NCBI RefSeq assembly: GCF_048569485.1
Contig: NC_134354.1
Span: forward strand, 88,202,142-88,266,141
Origin: Anomaloglossus baeobatrachus
Taxonomy: Eukaryota; Chordata; Amphibia; Anura; Aromobatidae
Direction: 5' to 3'
Length of the DNA: 64,000 nucleotides
Below the pieces are notes generated by a model. That model searched no databases. It was not told the origin of the DNA and worked only from the letters and a program-made list of their open reading frames with translations. Positions 32,346 through 44,181 of this stretch are shown here, one piece after another. Within the stretch, counting starts at the first letter, position 1. Each line of letters starts with the position of its first letter. Both the position numbers and the translations under genes were made by a program.

Positions 32346-32655
32346 AACAGACACAGTATAATGCAAGTATATAAAAAAAAGAATACAATGGTATGTATAG
32401 GAGGTGAAATCCAACATGTCCAGAAGATGTAGATGGAACAATACTCATAATGGCCACTAGGTGGCAGCAGTTAATCGATCCAACAGTAATGTATAATGTA
32501 ATTGTACGCTAGGCGAGACAAGGATCATGAAGCCTATAGTTTAGTTATATTATACACTACACACAGTATATATCATTTTATGGTTTTAAAATAGCAGTGT
32601 TTGTGAGCACTCAATACGGAAGAATTGCTGTGGTTCCCCCTGCACTTTAACATAT
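32346..32655. other. CMSS1 intron sequence, nothing recognised
   Basis: Short stretch between Tc1 copy G and the next exon; no repeat named. Confidence 0.3.
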
Positions 32656-32661
32656 ACTTAC

Positions 32662-32721
32662 TCTCCCTCAGGTAAGATGATAAGGTATGGGTGAGGTCGT
32701 TTTCTTTTGCAAAACAATTAT
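32662..32721 (-). CDS. CMSS1: CMSS1 internal coding exon (ENDLTH)
   Basis: Acceptor TTCTTAG before 32721, donor GTAAGT after 32662. With the preceding G it encodes DNCFAKENDLTHTLSSYLRE and the first base of Ile. Human reads [20 protein letters not shown]. Length 60 nt, phase 1 in and phase 1 out. A long TA microsatellite lies about 60 bp upstream, near the polypyrimidine tract region of this acceptor. Confidence 0.94.
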
Positions 32722-32777
32722 CTAAGAATGGAAGAAAAAAAAATGTTAAAAATAAATAAATAAATGAAAAAAAAAAA

Positions 32778-32794
32778 ATTATATATATATATAT

Positions 32795-32844
<50 letters not shown>

Positions 32845-32862
32845 TGTATATATATATTATCA
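32778..32862. repeat. (TA)n microsatellite
   Basis: About 40 TA units with a few CA and TG interruptions. Confidence 0.9.
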
Positions 32863-33339
32863 TGAAATAAATCATCTAAACAACAGGAACAAGTAACAGT
32901 GGATTACAGATTCAGGAATATTTCCTAAACTAAATGTAGTATTCTTACCATCTTCACATTCACACCACTTGTCTGCTCGGTAAAATTGTCCTGGCACCTT
33001 TCCTCAGTTCATGCAGCGCCATAGCATTACATCAGAGGGCTATGCAGGGGGTATTTTCCAACATATCCCAATGTAATCACTGTTTGGCGTGGCATACGAT
33101 GCCAGTTGTCTCACATTGTAAATAACGCATACTGCATGGTTATAGGTTTGCGTAATTTTTTTCACTATATCCTTCTGCACTGGAAAGATATATTTTGGCA
33201 TACACCAATATGGATAGAGGCCTATAGATATGTCTGATATTTGGACAAGAGTGCAATCGACACAAAGTGATTCACAAACTTGATGAGAACTAATTCTGTG
33301 CAAATCACTTTGTTGTGTAGACACACTTGTGATTTACAA

Positions 33340-34085
33340 CTAGACTCAAGGAGGGACCTGGGTGTCAGAGCAGACTGTATTGGGTGGCAAAGCAGAGGGG
33401 CCTAGAGGGCAGAGCAGACGCTCCAGTTAGCAGTGCACATGGTCCGGGTAGCAAAGTACATGGTATTGGGTGGAGGAGCAGAGAGGCCTGGTTGGCAGAG
33501 CAAAAGGGTCTGGGGTGTCAAAGCAGAGGGACCGTAGTGGCAAAGTAGAGGGCCTGGGTAGCAGAGAAGACCATATTAGGTGGCAGAGCAGGGGGTCCGG
33601 AGTGTCCCAGCATAGAGCTCTGGTTGGCAGACGATCCTGGGCGTCGGAGCCAACGGTACAGGTAGCAGAGCAGACAGTATTGTGTGGCAGAGCAGAGGGG
33701 CCTGGGTGCCAGAGCAGAGAGACCGGGGTGTCAAAGCAGAGGGTACCGGGGTGTCAGAGCAAAGGGTAGCGGGGTGTCAGAGCAAAGGGTTACCGGGTGC
33801 CAGCGCAGAGGGTACAGAGGTATCAGAGGAGAGGGTACCGGGGTATCAGAGGAGAGGGTACCGGGGTATCAGAGGAGAGGGTAACGGGGTATCAGAGGAG
33901 AGGGTACCAGGGTATCAGAGGAGAGGATACCGGGGTATCAGAGGAGAGGGTACCAGGGTATCAGAGGAGAGGGTACCGAGGTGTCAGAGCAGAGGACACC
34001 GGGGTATCAGAGGAGAGGATACCGGGGTATCAGAGGAAATGGTACCAGGGAATTAGAGCAGAGGGTACCGGATGTCAGAGGGTCC
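33340..34085 (+). repeat. 23-bp minisatellite with diverged leading half
   Basis: From about 33800 to 34075 the unit is GTATCAGAGGAGAGGG plus TACCGGG (23 bp), about twelve copies that are nearly identical. Before that, from 33340, units built on GCAGAGCAGA, GGCCTGGG and GGTGTCAAAGCAGAGG are longer and more diverged. Since 23 is not a multiple of 3, all three forward frames stay open and give the same repeating peptide with a shifted start. This is not evidence for a gene. In the intron between exons 40786-40657 and 32721-32662. Confidence 0.9.
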
Positions 34086-34089
34086 TGGC

Positions 34090-35010
34090 TGACCTGTTTT
34101 CGCATGCTAGTAATAAACACATACATTTCTGAGGCCATAACAAGACTATATAATGAATAGTGACTACTAGGAGACAATGGCCTGTGGGGCCATCATACCA
34201 CCGATACAAGGCCAAGAAAACTAGGTCACTGCAAGGGCAAACAACCCCACTAATGAATAAATCAGCTTTTCCCTAAGGAGCGTGGCTAAAAATAAACAGG
34301 TATGGAATAAGAAACCTTTCATTTTCTTGAGAAGGGAAGACAGCTCTTGCCCATACATGAAATATCATATAACACAGGGAGATTATTGCTGGAAATATCC
34401 TACAACACTTATAATAATCACAAGCTCCAAAGCCTGGGCCTTGGGTTTCTCACAATGGTTCAAATAAAGTGCAAGCAAACAAGAGCCGGACTCGAGAAGC
34501 CTATACTTACATCCCAACCACACACTGAAATCTCTGCGGTTTCCAAAAGTGAGCAATTTTTATTTAACCTTCCCTGTGGTTTTTGATTCTGTGGATGAAG
34601 TTTAGGCCCAGAGAAGACATCAATCAGTCAGGACTTTTCTTAAAGGGCACCCATGACCTGCACAGGATGGAGGCCGCCATTAATAACGAGCATTTATGCG
34701 TGAAAATAAACCCCATCAACTCATTAGCAAGCAATGCAATGGCTGAGGTTACTGGCAAGCCAACAGGATAGACCTTAGAGACACTATGAGGTCTAGTGAG
34801 GGATGATTTACAGACACATACGGAAAGTTACTATTTACAGGGAATTTTTGAGTTTATATGAAATCTCTAGCAGAAAAGATCCCAAATGCCACAAGACTGT
34901 GGTTGTCAGATGGTCAGACCACATATATATAATCTGCAAGTGTCCAGGCTGCCATCACTGAATCACATATGGGGCTATGATCACCAAGAACAAGGGGCAC
35001 TATGGCTGCA
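34090..35010. other. CMSS1 intron sequence, nothing recognised
   Basis: No repeat family or exon identified. Confidence 0.35.
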
Positions 35011-35013
35011 TCT

Positions 35014-35210
35014 TTAAAGGGGTTGTCAAGGATTAAAAAAAAAGTAGAAACAGCGACAGTTCTCACTATGGGTGGTGCGCATTATTACAACTCAACTGCA
35101 TTCACTTCAATGGGTATGAGCTACAATACCAGACACAGCCCATGGTCAGGTGTGGCACTGTTTCTGACAGAAAACAGCTATGCTTTTCTAACCCTGTACA
35201 ATTCCTTTAA
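35014..35210. mobile_element. T2/Kolobok-like MITE
   Basis: Starts TTTAAAGGGGTTGTCAAGG and ends with the inverse CCCTGTACAATTCCTTTAA, so the ends fit TTAAAGGRRTTGT. About 200 bp, non-coding. Confidence 0.7.
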
Positions 35211-35213
35211 CCC

Positions 35214-35566
35214 TTAAGGTACGTGCCCACGATCCAGACATGCTGTGTCTTAGATGCAGCATGTCCTCTCCTGTGCAAGTGCTCTCGACAGGAGACCGCA
35301 GGTGCCCGTGCCCACGATCAGGGTTCAGGCCGCTGCGGTTTTTCTCCCTCCTGTCCCTGCGGAGAACACTCGCACCTCCAGAGCCATAAATTGACATGCT
35401 GCAGCTCAGGCAGCTGCACCGCATGTTAGTTTATGCTGCAGGAAAAAAAAGCAGAGTGGGCATGGGATTTCTATAAATGCCATCCACTGTGCTTGTACTG
35501 TACAACTCAGCGATAACACACTACATCCTAATCGCTGTGCACCATGATCATGGGCACGCAGCTTTA
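35214..35566. mobile_element. MITE with TACGTGCCCACGATC ends
   Basis: Left TTAAGGTACGTGCCCACGATC and right GATCATGGGCACGCAGCTTTA are inverted with few mismatches. The interior has CAGCATGTC/GACATGCTG and CTGCGGTTTTT blocks. It immediately follows the T2-like MITE. Confidence 0.6.
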
Positions 35567-35569
35567 TAC

Positions 35570-36595
35570 TACCAAGAGCTTCAGAACAATTCCCACATTC
35601 CAGTAATACGCAAATAAAAACCTAAATAATAAAACAAAATATATCACCCATTATCTACCCTCAGGGGCACCTCCATCTAATTTTGCACCATATTCCAAAA
35701 ATTTGTTAAAGACACATAATTTAAGTTCATGGTTAAAAATCGAGGCCAAAAGAGCCCGAGATGCCCAACACCCAAAGCTCAAGACACACATGTATCCATG
35801 CCATTTATGCTTTTACTTCCTTGAGTTTTCCTTCACAGCATGTATCAAAATCTAACACGCCAAAAGGGATTCAGATGGCAGCAAACATCTGCGTAATGGA
35901 GCTGAGCGGCGCTCATCTTCTCCTGCCTCAGTGAGCACCGATCTTCCCTGACTAGTAAAAGGGGTGATAACATGAAGAATAGTTCATGTAATTACCTTTT
36001 TAGGAGCAGGGAAGAGATGAAAGTAACAGGCTCAGCTTATAAACGCTGTGCTAAATTTCACTATAAAGGTTCGCTAACACGAGCGTATAAATTGGACAAA
36101 AGCAACCCAACTAAAAAGGGATTGCACTCCGACCAATGTTATTCGATGAGGCTGTGGAGGTCTGCAGTTTTTTTCGCAGCATGCAACACTTTGACTTTCA
36201 AATCAGTACAGTGTGAGAAAATAATTGGATGCCGTACACAACATCAGTTTGGCATGCAATTTTTAGGGATACATTACAATTCTGTAAGATGGGAAATGGT
36301 AAATGGTCCTGTAAAAGATTAACAGCTGCTGAGTAAATAAAACGGATTGTATACGTCAGCACACGGATAAAATGTAAGAAAACAATCATCCTACTTTTCT
36401 GGATGAGAAAAGAAACGATTTTGCAAAACTGATGAAAAGTTGTAACGCACGATAGTCTGGATGGTGGATAAGTAGCCCCAATCAAGTTCCAAAGAAATTC
36501 AAGCTGTCCTGAGCCTGCAAAGGTGCATCAATGTCAGAGTGAACAATCCATCAAAATTTGAATAAAATTAAATGCTACAGAAGGAGACTCATGAG
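35570..36595. other. CMSS1 intron sequence, little recognised
   Basis: A segment near 36230-36310 (TACATTACAATTCT) resembles 43545-43580 (TACATTGCAATTCT), suggesting two decayed copies of one unnamed repeat. Nothing else was recognised. Confidence 0.3.
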
Positions 36596-37627
36596 TAGAG
36601 TTGAGCGATGTTCGATGTTCGCCAATTTCCTGTTCGAGTGATTTTGGGGGGTGTTCGAGCTCGAACTCGATCTTTTTGCTAAAAGCTCGACAGTTCGAGT
36701 TACGTTCGAGAACGGATCGATCAACAAAAACGTGGCTTTTCACAGTAAGGTTATGTGCACACGTTGCTATTTGCATGCGTCCTGCGTCCCCAGCACAATC
36801 CCTCTCCCTTTCCTACTCACCGATCATGGGCGTCTCGCTGCACGGCTGTCACAAATCTGCGGCATCTTTTCCTCTTTAGAAAATGGCTGCAGCTTCATTA
36901 TGCAATCAGGTATTGCATGCTTTCCCCGCCCACCGGCGCCCATGATTAGTTGCAGTCAGACACGTCCCCACGCTGAGTGACATCTGTCTCACTGCAACCA
37001 ATCACAGCCGACGGCGGGCGGGTCTATATCGTGCAGTAAAATAAATAAATAAATAAAAAAAAATAAATAAATAATGCGGTTCCCCCCATATTTGATACCA
37101 GCCAGGATACAACCACACGGCTGGAGGCTGGTATTGTCAGGATGGGGAGCGCCACGGTATAGGGAGCCCTCCAGACTAACAATATCACCCAGCAGCCGGC
37201 CCGGAATTGCCGCATCCATTAGATGCGACAGTCCCGGGACTCCACCCAGCTCATCCCGAATTGACCTGGTGCGGTGGCAATCGGGGTAATAATGAGTTTA
37301 ATCATGCCAGGCGTCTCCCCAAGATACTTTCCATGATTAAACTGTAAGTGAAAGTAAATAAACACACAGCGAAAAATCCTTTATTTGGAATAAAAGACAA
37401 AAAAACACCCTCTTTTACCAGTTTATTAATCTCCAAATACACATCAAGGTTCGACGTAATCCACACGACACTGTCAGCTCTGCTACATGAAGATGCAGCA
37501 GCACCGTAGAACACGATCGCGCTGTGTCCTCTCCACGTAGCAATGCAGTGAATCGTGCTGTCACCAGAGACTTCACTCTGCATTGCAGATGTCAAGATTA
37601 CTAAATCTGCCTATCTTTATCATTAGA

Positions 37628-37700
37628 GGCAGTAGCTCAGTGGATAGAGCGCTCACTTAAGAAGCATAACTTTACGAATTCTAGTCCCGCTCCCGGTAAA
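37628..37700 (+). pseudogene. tRNA-like sequence inside the composite element
   Basis: GTAGCTCAGTGGATAGAGC matches the D-arm and A box of tRNAs and TACGAATTCTAGTCCCGC resembles a T-arm and B box at the right spacing. The acceptor stem does not pair well and the anticodon arm is poor, so this is a tRNA pseudogene or the head of a tRNA-derived SINE rather than a working tRNA gene. An A/T-rich stretch follows. Confidence 0.55.
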
Positions 37701-37856
37701 GAATTAATTTTTTTTAAAATTTTTAATTATAATTATTATATATTTATAATTATAAATTTAATTTAATTATGCACTGAGGGGAGGAGCCGGACATCAGCTG
37801 TGAGCCGCGGGACACCACACCTCTAAAATCAGAGCAGTTCATGGAATGAGGCCGCA

Positions 37857-38236
37857 TTGCTCTCTCTTCTCTCTCTCTCTTCTCCCTCTGTATTTCTCTC
37901 TCTCTCCTCTCTCTCTTTTTCTCTCTCTTTTTCTCTCTCTCTCTCCTCTCTCTCTCTCCCTCCCTCTCTCTTTTTCTCTCTCTCTTTTTCTCAGTCTCTC
38001 TTTTTCCCTCTCTCTCTTTCTCTCTCTTTTTCTCTCTCTTTCTCTCTCTCTCCCTCCTCTCTCTCTTTTTCTCTCTTTTTTTTCTCAGTCTTTCTTTTTC
38101 TCTTTTTCCCTCTCACTTTCGCTCTCTCTTCTCTCTCTCCTCTCTCTCTTCTCTCCTCTCTCCCTCTTTCTCTCTCTTCTCTCTTTCTCTCTCCTTTCTC
38201 TCTTTTTCCCTCTCTCTCTCCTCTCTCTCTTTCTCA
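37857..38236 (+). repeat. Polypyrimidine (CT)n-rich tract, about 380 bp
   Basis: Almost pure C/T with CTCTCTCT, CTTTTTCTC and CTCCCTC variants. Long open frames here encode only Leu/Ser/Phe-rich peptides and are artefacts of composition. Such homopurine-homopyrimidine tracts can form triplex DNA. Confidence 0.92.
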
Positions 38237-39392
38237 GACCTGGCGATGATCAGCTGATGCGGTCACCTGCGGAATCAGCTGACACTATAAGTCGAGTGGT
38301 GTGGCCAGCTTTTTACAGCCCGGGCGGCTAAGCTATCAGCTGATGCTGTCGGACAGGAGAACTGAAGTGTGTAGTTTTGTTTTTTTTTTTTGCACTGATG
38401 CATCAGCTGATTGTATAAAAGCCGTTTATACAATCAGCTGCTGTGTCATGTGATTCGGGCCCCTGAACCTGACACATCATCTGATCGCTTTGCCTTCCAG
38501 CAAACCGATCAGATGATATTGGATCCGGATAGGACGGTGCGGGACCCTTGACCCAGGATTACTGTGGATGGGGGTTCTTTATTTCAATAAAGATGGAGTC
38601 ACTAATTGTGTTGTGTTTTATTTCTAATAAAAATATTTTTGTGTGTTGTGTTTTTTTATCTGTACTAGAAATTCATGGTGGCCATGTCTAATATTAGCGT
38701 GACACCATGAATTTCGGGCTTAGGGCCAGTTGATAATATACAGCTAGCCCTAACCCCATTATTACTCAGCGAGCCACCCATCACCAGGCAGCTGGAAGAG
38801 TTGGATACAGCGCCAGAAGATGGCGCTCCTATGAAAGCGCCATTTTCTGGGGCGGCTGCGGACTGCAATTCGCAGCATGGGTGCCCAGAAAGCTTGGGCA
38901 CCCTGAGCTGCGGATTCCAATCCCCAGCTGCCTAGTTGTACCTGGCTGGACACAAAAATTGGGCGAAGCCCACGTCATTTTTTTTTTTTTAATTATTTCA
39001 TGAAATTCATGAAATTAAAAAAAAAAAAGGGCTTCCCTATATTTTTGGTTCCCAGCCGGGTACAAGTAGGCAGCTGGGGGTTGGGGGCAGCACGTAGCTG
39101 CCTGCTGTACCTGGCTAGCATACAAAAACATGGTGAAGCCCACAATTTTTTTTGGGGCCAAAAAACTCCTGCATACAGTCCTGGATGGAGTATGCTGAGC
39201 CTTGTAGTTCTGCAGCTGCTGTCTGTCTGTATGGAGGAGAGCAGGCAGCAGCTGCAAAACGACAAGGCTCAGCATGCTTCATTCACTAGTGTATGCAGGA
39301 GAGCAGACAGCAGCTTCAGTACTACAAGGCTCAGCATACTCTATCCAGGACTGTATGCAGGAGTTTTTTGCCCTCCAAAAAAATGACGTGGG

Positions 39393-40305
39393 CTTTGGTC
39401 AGGAATCAGCCCAGAACAACAAGGGAGGACATGGTCACTGACCTCAAGAGAGCTGAGTTTGACGTTCGCCAAAGACCATCTGGATGACACAGAGGAGGCA
39501 TGGGAGAAGGTCATGTGGTCAGATGAGACCAAAAGAGAACTTTTTAGTATCAACTCTACTCGCCGTGTTTGGAGGAAGACGAAAAGGATGAGTACAACTC
39601 CAAGAGCACCATATCATCCGTGAAGCATGAGGGTGGAAACATAATACTTTGGGGGTGCTTTTCTGCAAAGGGCGCAGGATGACTGTACCATATTGAAGGA
39701 ACGATGGATGGGGTCATGTGTCATGAGATTTTGGCCAATAACCTCATCCCCTCTGTAAAAGCACTGACGATGGTTCGTGGCTGAGTCTTCCATTATGACA
39801 ATGACCCAAAACACACAGCCAAGGCAACTATAGAATGGCTCCATAGGAAGCATTTCAAGGTCCTGGAGTGGCCTAGCCAGTCTCCAGACCTGAACCCAAT
39901 AGAAAATCTTTGGAGGGAGCTGAAACTCAATGTTGCCCTGCGACAGTCCTGAAACCTGAAAGATCTGGAGAAGATCTGTATAGAGGAGTGGGTCAAAACC
40001 CCTGCTGCAGTGTGTGCAAATTTGGTCATGAAATACAGGAAACTTCTGACCTCTGTAACTGCAAACAAAGGTTTCTGTATCAAATATTATGTTGTTTTTC
40101 TATTGTATCAAATACTTATTTCGTGCAATAAAATGCAAATTAATTATTTAAAAATCATACAATGTGATTTTCTGGATTTTTTTAAAGCTGTCAATCACAG
40201 TTGAAGTGTACATACAATACAAAATTACAGACCTCTACATTCTTTGTAGGTGGGAAAACTGGCAAAAAACGGCAGAGGGTCAAATACTTATTTTCCCCCA
40301 TTTTT
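39393..40305 (+). pseudogene. Tc1-like transposon copy E, 5'-truncated
   Basis: It starts abruptly after the composite repeat, in the transposase. It keeps VMWSDETKRELF (first catalytic Asp), RRVWRK, a decayed FGGAF region, [17 protein letters not shown] (second) and [17 protein letters not shown] (third), then [18 protein letters not shown]. Stops and shifts separate these. The right terminal repeat ends near TCAAATACTTATTTTCCCCC (about 40279-40298). It is another family than copies A-D, with AATTACAGACCTCTACATTC in the terminal repeat. In the CMSS1 intron upstream (in + coordinates) of exon 40786-40657. Confidence 0.8.
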
Positions 40306-40656
40306 CATATTGGACTGGACATTTACACATGGCTATTCATCTATTTGCCAACCCAGTTTAGAGAACCTACCAACAAGCTCGGAAATATGCCATAGATGTC
40401 AGGTATAAATAGGTCTTAATTCTGGAAAAATTGGTACTCTCATAACAATAAATGGAGAGCGCAAACACATGCGCCATCAGAGCTCCACTCACAGGTGGTT
40501 GGACACCAGCCAAAAAGGGGGGTTAGCGGACCCCAATCTGGGGATAGGTGCGGATGCCAAAGGTGGGATCGGCATGTGTCAGACATTTATGATAACCTTC
40601 AAAATGAAGCCGGAAATACATAAAATACTGTTTAGTTAGAGTATGAAAGGACATAC

Positions 40657-40786
40657 CTGGAAGCTTGAACTCCTCCATCTCGATCACTGACCGGGTCTTC
40701 TTGTAGTATTGCTCAATCAGATTCTGCAGATCTTCTGGGGTTCCAGGTTTTGGGGCAGATGTTGCAAGAACATCTGTAATTGTTTT
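40657..40786 (-). CDS. CMSS1: CMSS1 internal coding exon (ITDVLA)
   Basis: Acceptor TGTCAG before 40786, donor GTATGT after 40657. It encodes [20 protein letters not shown], then [19 protein letters not shown] and FKLP. Human reads [42 protein letters not shown]. This is the clearest identifier of the gene and begins the helicase-like domain after the basic tail. Length 130 nt, phase 0 in, phase 1 out. Confidence 0.96.
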
Positions 40787-40864
40787 CTGACATGCAATAA
40801 AACATTTGTAAGAGAAGTCAATCAAAAATGGTTCAAAGTTATAAACACACAAACACACACAGAG

Positions 40865-42660
40865 AGGGCAATTATTAAGCAATTTGTAATTTTGATGATT
40901 AACTTTATTACTGAACAAGTACACTGCTGTCTGTCAATCCAAAAAGTTAATAAACCTGAATATTTAAGAAAGTAACAGTGAGATTTTGTCTTTTTTAGCA
41001 GAATATCTGTGTGCAGAATTATTGAGCAATTATTAGTGTGCAGAATTATTACGCAACTCAATAAAGAACACTACATTTTCCTATCTCAATTGTTTATATT
41101 CTTCTGTAAAGTTAGAGTAGTAACGACACAACCCAAGCTGTACAGTAATACATTTCTGACATATACATTAAAAAAAGTTCAATGACCAATATTTCCGCCG
41201 TTCTTTTCAATCAGTCATAAGCCTTTCAGCGAAGGATTTTATCAGTTTCTTCATCTGCTGATTATCAACTTTTTGGCCCCACCAACTGCAACCCCCCAGA
41301 CAGTGTTCAGAGAGGTGACTGTTTTACTTCATAGTAAATTTCCTGTTTAAAGAGGGCCCACAAGTTCTCAATAAGGTTAAGGTCTGGCAAGGAAGAAGCC
41401 AGGTCATTATTCTTTTATCTTCATGGCCTTAACTGTCAGTCAAGTAGTGAACACTTTGATGCATGAGATGGAACATTGTCCTGCATAAAAATCATAGTTT
41501 TGTTGAAGAATGCAGACTTTCTCCTGTACCAGAAGTAAGTGTCTTCTAAAACCTGGCAGTAGGTTTAGAGTTGATTTTGATTCTGTGTCTTGTTCAATGG
41601 TGATCGGTTTCAGCCTCCTCCACCATGTCCATGTCTCTGAGCACTGAACACCTGTTACGTCACCGCCGGAGTCTGCTCCAGCGACTTCTGCTCCGATCGC
41701 CAGGCGACGCCGTGTTCCTGCCGTGGATGGTGCTGGTGATGGGAGAGAAGTCGACGCCAGCGGCACCAGTGGGCGCAGGCTCCGATCATCCACTGGGCTG
41801 GGTTAGCTTGGGATCTGTAGTACCGCTGGCTGACTGTGGGTGGCATGTGTCTTCCAGCTGAAGTTGCCAGCGTTCAGCTACAGCCAATGGGAAGACACCA
41901 CACCCTTCTTATTTCCCCTCCTGCCACATGATTACTGCCAGATATAGTTCTGATTTTCCTGGCTCCTGTTACGTCCTATTCTGTTGGTGATTCCGGTGTT
42001 GACTTCTGCGTGTTTTGACTACTCTTCTGCCTACTGTTTTTGTACCTTGCTGCCCGACCCGGATCTGACTTCTGCTACGTTTGCTGACTACGTCACTGCC
42101 TGCCGATTCTGTCCCTGTTCCGCTATTCCTGGTTTGACCCTGCCTGACTACTACTCTCATCGGACTGCAGCCTTCCACAGGTAGTGATCTCCAGTTCCCT
42201 GTGTAATTCCAAATCCCTGTATAGGGGTTAAAGGGTTTCAGGGTTCTGGGGGTCCTACTTGGTGAGTGGCTTCCCTCTAGCCTCCCCATTACAGCCCATC
42301 TGAGTCTGTGGATCCAGGCAGGCGTTACAACACCTTCTCCTTCTGGGCCTCCAAGGAGGCTGAAGTGCTGGAGTATGTCAGCACTATAGGATAATGGGCT
42401 TCCGGTCACTTCATGTTTTATTCTTCTCAAATCTTCTTTCTCTACACATTTTAGAGACCTTGTTGACTATCTTCAACAAATCTTTTGATGGTTATGTGAT
42501 CATCATAATTGTATGAACCAATAATCCTAGTATAAACCTTTATATAGCTATGTTTTGATATGAACTTTCCAATTTCTGAAGTCGGTTTCTACCCAACAAA
42601 GAGAGAAGGCTACAACTGACAACACGTAGATACTCAACTTTAGCTATGAAGACACTGCAC
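40865..42660 (-). pseudogene. Degenerate Tc1-like transposon copy H with inserted LTR
   Basis: The left part has Tc1-like terminal sequence (GCAGAATTATTGAGCAATTA, repeated as GCAGAATTATTACGCAACTC). Then, on the minus strand, there is decayed transposase C-terminal sequence: the block AGTTCTCAATAAGGTTAAGG corresponds to the DLNLIEN(L) region, and ACATTGTCCTGCATAAAAAT to the FMQDNVP-type second catalytic region. It is interrupted by the solo LTR at 41653-42329 and continues beyond it. The right boundary is uncertain. Confidence 0.5.
41653..42329 (+). mobile_element. Solo LTR with 5-bp target duplication (fossil)
   Basis: Begins TGTTACGTCACCG and ends GGCAGGCGTTACA. It is flanked by a perfect ACACC duplication (41648-41652 and 42330-42334), the hallmark of LTR-element integration. 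677 bp, no internal region, hence a solo LTR formed by recombination between two LTRs. It is inserted in the older Tc1 copy H. The perfect duplication suggests moderate age. Ty3/Gypsy-like is likely but unproven. Confidence 0.85.
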
Positions 42661-42911
42661 CAATAGGTTTACAGCAAAAATATTATTAAAAGTGATTTAC
42701 AAAGGCACTCTGGCACATCAAGGATGATGTCTGATGAGCAAGCAGCATAAAACAAAGCAAAATTTGATTTTTAATGGTTTCAACTCCTTCTAAGCCCAGA
42801 TGTCCAGTTGGAGTCTCTATTTAGTAACTGACAGCCTTTCTGTATGACTGCACATATAGATAGCTGTTAATTACCAAGTAGGACCGCACGCCCAATGGAC
42901 TCCTAGGCTTA

Positions 42912-43077
42912 AGGCCCCGTCACACACAGAGATAAATCTTTGGCAGATCTGTGGTTGCAGTGAAATTATGGACATATTGTTCCATTTGTACACAGCCACA
43001 AACCTGGCACTGATTGTCCACAATTTCAATGCAACCACAGATCTACCGCAGATCTATCTCTGTCTGTGACAGGGCCT
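42912..43077. mobile_element. Harbinger-like MITE, TTA target duplication
   Basis: AGGCCCCGTCACACACAGAGAT at left and the inverse ATCTCTGTCTGTGACAGGGCCT at right, flanked by TTA (42909-42911 and 43078-43080). The inverted similarity runs through nearly the whole 166 bp (CAGATCTGTGGTTGCA), so the single strand forms one hairpin. Confidence 0.8.
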
Positions 43078-43323
43078 TTAGAAAGAGATATTAAAATAAT
43101 TAAAACATCATCTATCTTGAAGCTTTTCCTGCAAAACTATTTCTTAATTCTACGATGATTTATAGCAGATTTGTGTTTCTGAATCAGGGCTCAAAATCCC
43201 CTGCATAGACTAAAATATAATGTCCTGCCGGCCTACAGCCACCATCTCCAATGAGTTACCTACATACACCACACAATTAGCGCCTTCTTAAGCAGATTCA
43301 CTTTAAGAAGCTAAATGCTGTAC

Positions 43324-43401
43324 CTTCTTCCTTTTTCTGGATTTTTTTTCTGTTTTCTCTACTTTCTCTTCTCCTGGTTTGCTTAAGATGCATTCCTTCA
43401 C
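43324..43401 (-). CDS. CMSS1: CMSS1 internal coding exon (basic linker)
   Basis: Acceptor TTGTAG before 43401, donor GTACAG after 43324. It encodes VKECILSKPGEEKVEKTEKK and then SRKRKK, a basic, probably nuclear-localising stretch. Human reads PKECFLIQPKERKENTTKTRKRRKK. Length 78 nt, phase 0 on both sides. An overlapping frame gives a longer peptide but does not match the family. Confidence 0.92.
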
Positions 43402-44181
43402 CTACAAAAAGAAAGGTAATAAAAAATTCTATTACTTTTCCTATATAAAGTAGGTGCACTGTCACTTTACGGCCAAGTTCACACAACCGTATTATCTGAC
43501 CAAGTGCTGTGTATAAAAAAGTGGAAAGCCCTCGGACCAATGGTATTCAATTTTTACAGATACATTGCAATTCTTTACCATAGGAAACTGTATTTTATCT
43601 TGTGGATTTGTAATAACTGCTGGGGGTGAGGATTGTGCCAAAATGCAAGAAAAGGGCAAGGTCCACGAGTCCACATGACTTTCTGGGTGTTTATGGTGGG
43701 GTCTGTTAAAATGTTAGCAGGTATGCCTCACCCCTGCTGATACTATGTCAACTGAGTGTCTATTTGGAAAATCCACAAATTCGCAATCCAACTGGCACGG
43801 AATAATCCAGGTTGAGAAACCTAAGGGATTCCATGGTAGAGTATGCAATACAAGTGAGTACACCCCTCACATTATTGTAAATATTTTATCTTTTCATGGG
43901 ACAACACTGTAGATCTGACACTTTGATACAATGTACAGTAGTCAGTGTACAGCTTGTAGAACAGTGTAAATTTGGTGTCCTCTAAGTAACTCAGCACACA
44001 GATAATGTCAAAACTGGTGGCAACAACAGTGAATACACTGCTAAGTGCAAATGCCCAAATTGTGCCCAATTAGCTATTTTTCATCCCTGGTGTTATGTGA
44101 CACATTAGTGTTACAAGCTCTCAGGTGTGATAGGGGAGCAGGTGTGTTACATTTGCTTTTAATCGCTCACACACTCTCTTA

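Larger units (their letters stand above)
36598..39392. mobile_element. Composite modular repeat element (copy 2)
   Basis: The left end TAGAGTTGAGCGATGTTCG resembles the TAGNRATGAGCG MITE family. Inside, in order: the start of a GTGCACACG MITE (36748); CCCGCCCACCGG with inverted CAACCAATCACAG-type blocks; an (AATA)n spacer; the copy-1 modules in reverse order (36950-37400); a tRNA-like stretch; a polypyrimidine tract; AATCAGCTGATNNN inverted blocks (38260-38520); a TTGTGTTTTATTTCTAATAAA module; and finally CTGCATACAGTCCTGGATGG with CTCAGCATACTC/GAGTATGCTGAG inverted blocks (39170-39365). No protein. Several independent elements may be stacked here. Confidence 0.5.

Noticed and set aside
33470-34132. 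Three overlapping repetitive open frames
   Set aside because: All are translations of the 23-bp minisatellite in different frames.
37846-38331. 161-codon and 130-codon frames
   Set aside because: Leu/Ser/Phe-only peptides produced by the CT-rich tract.
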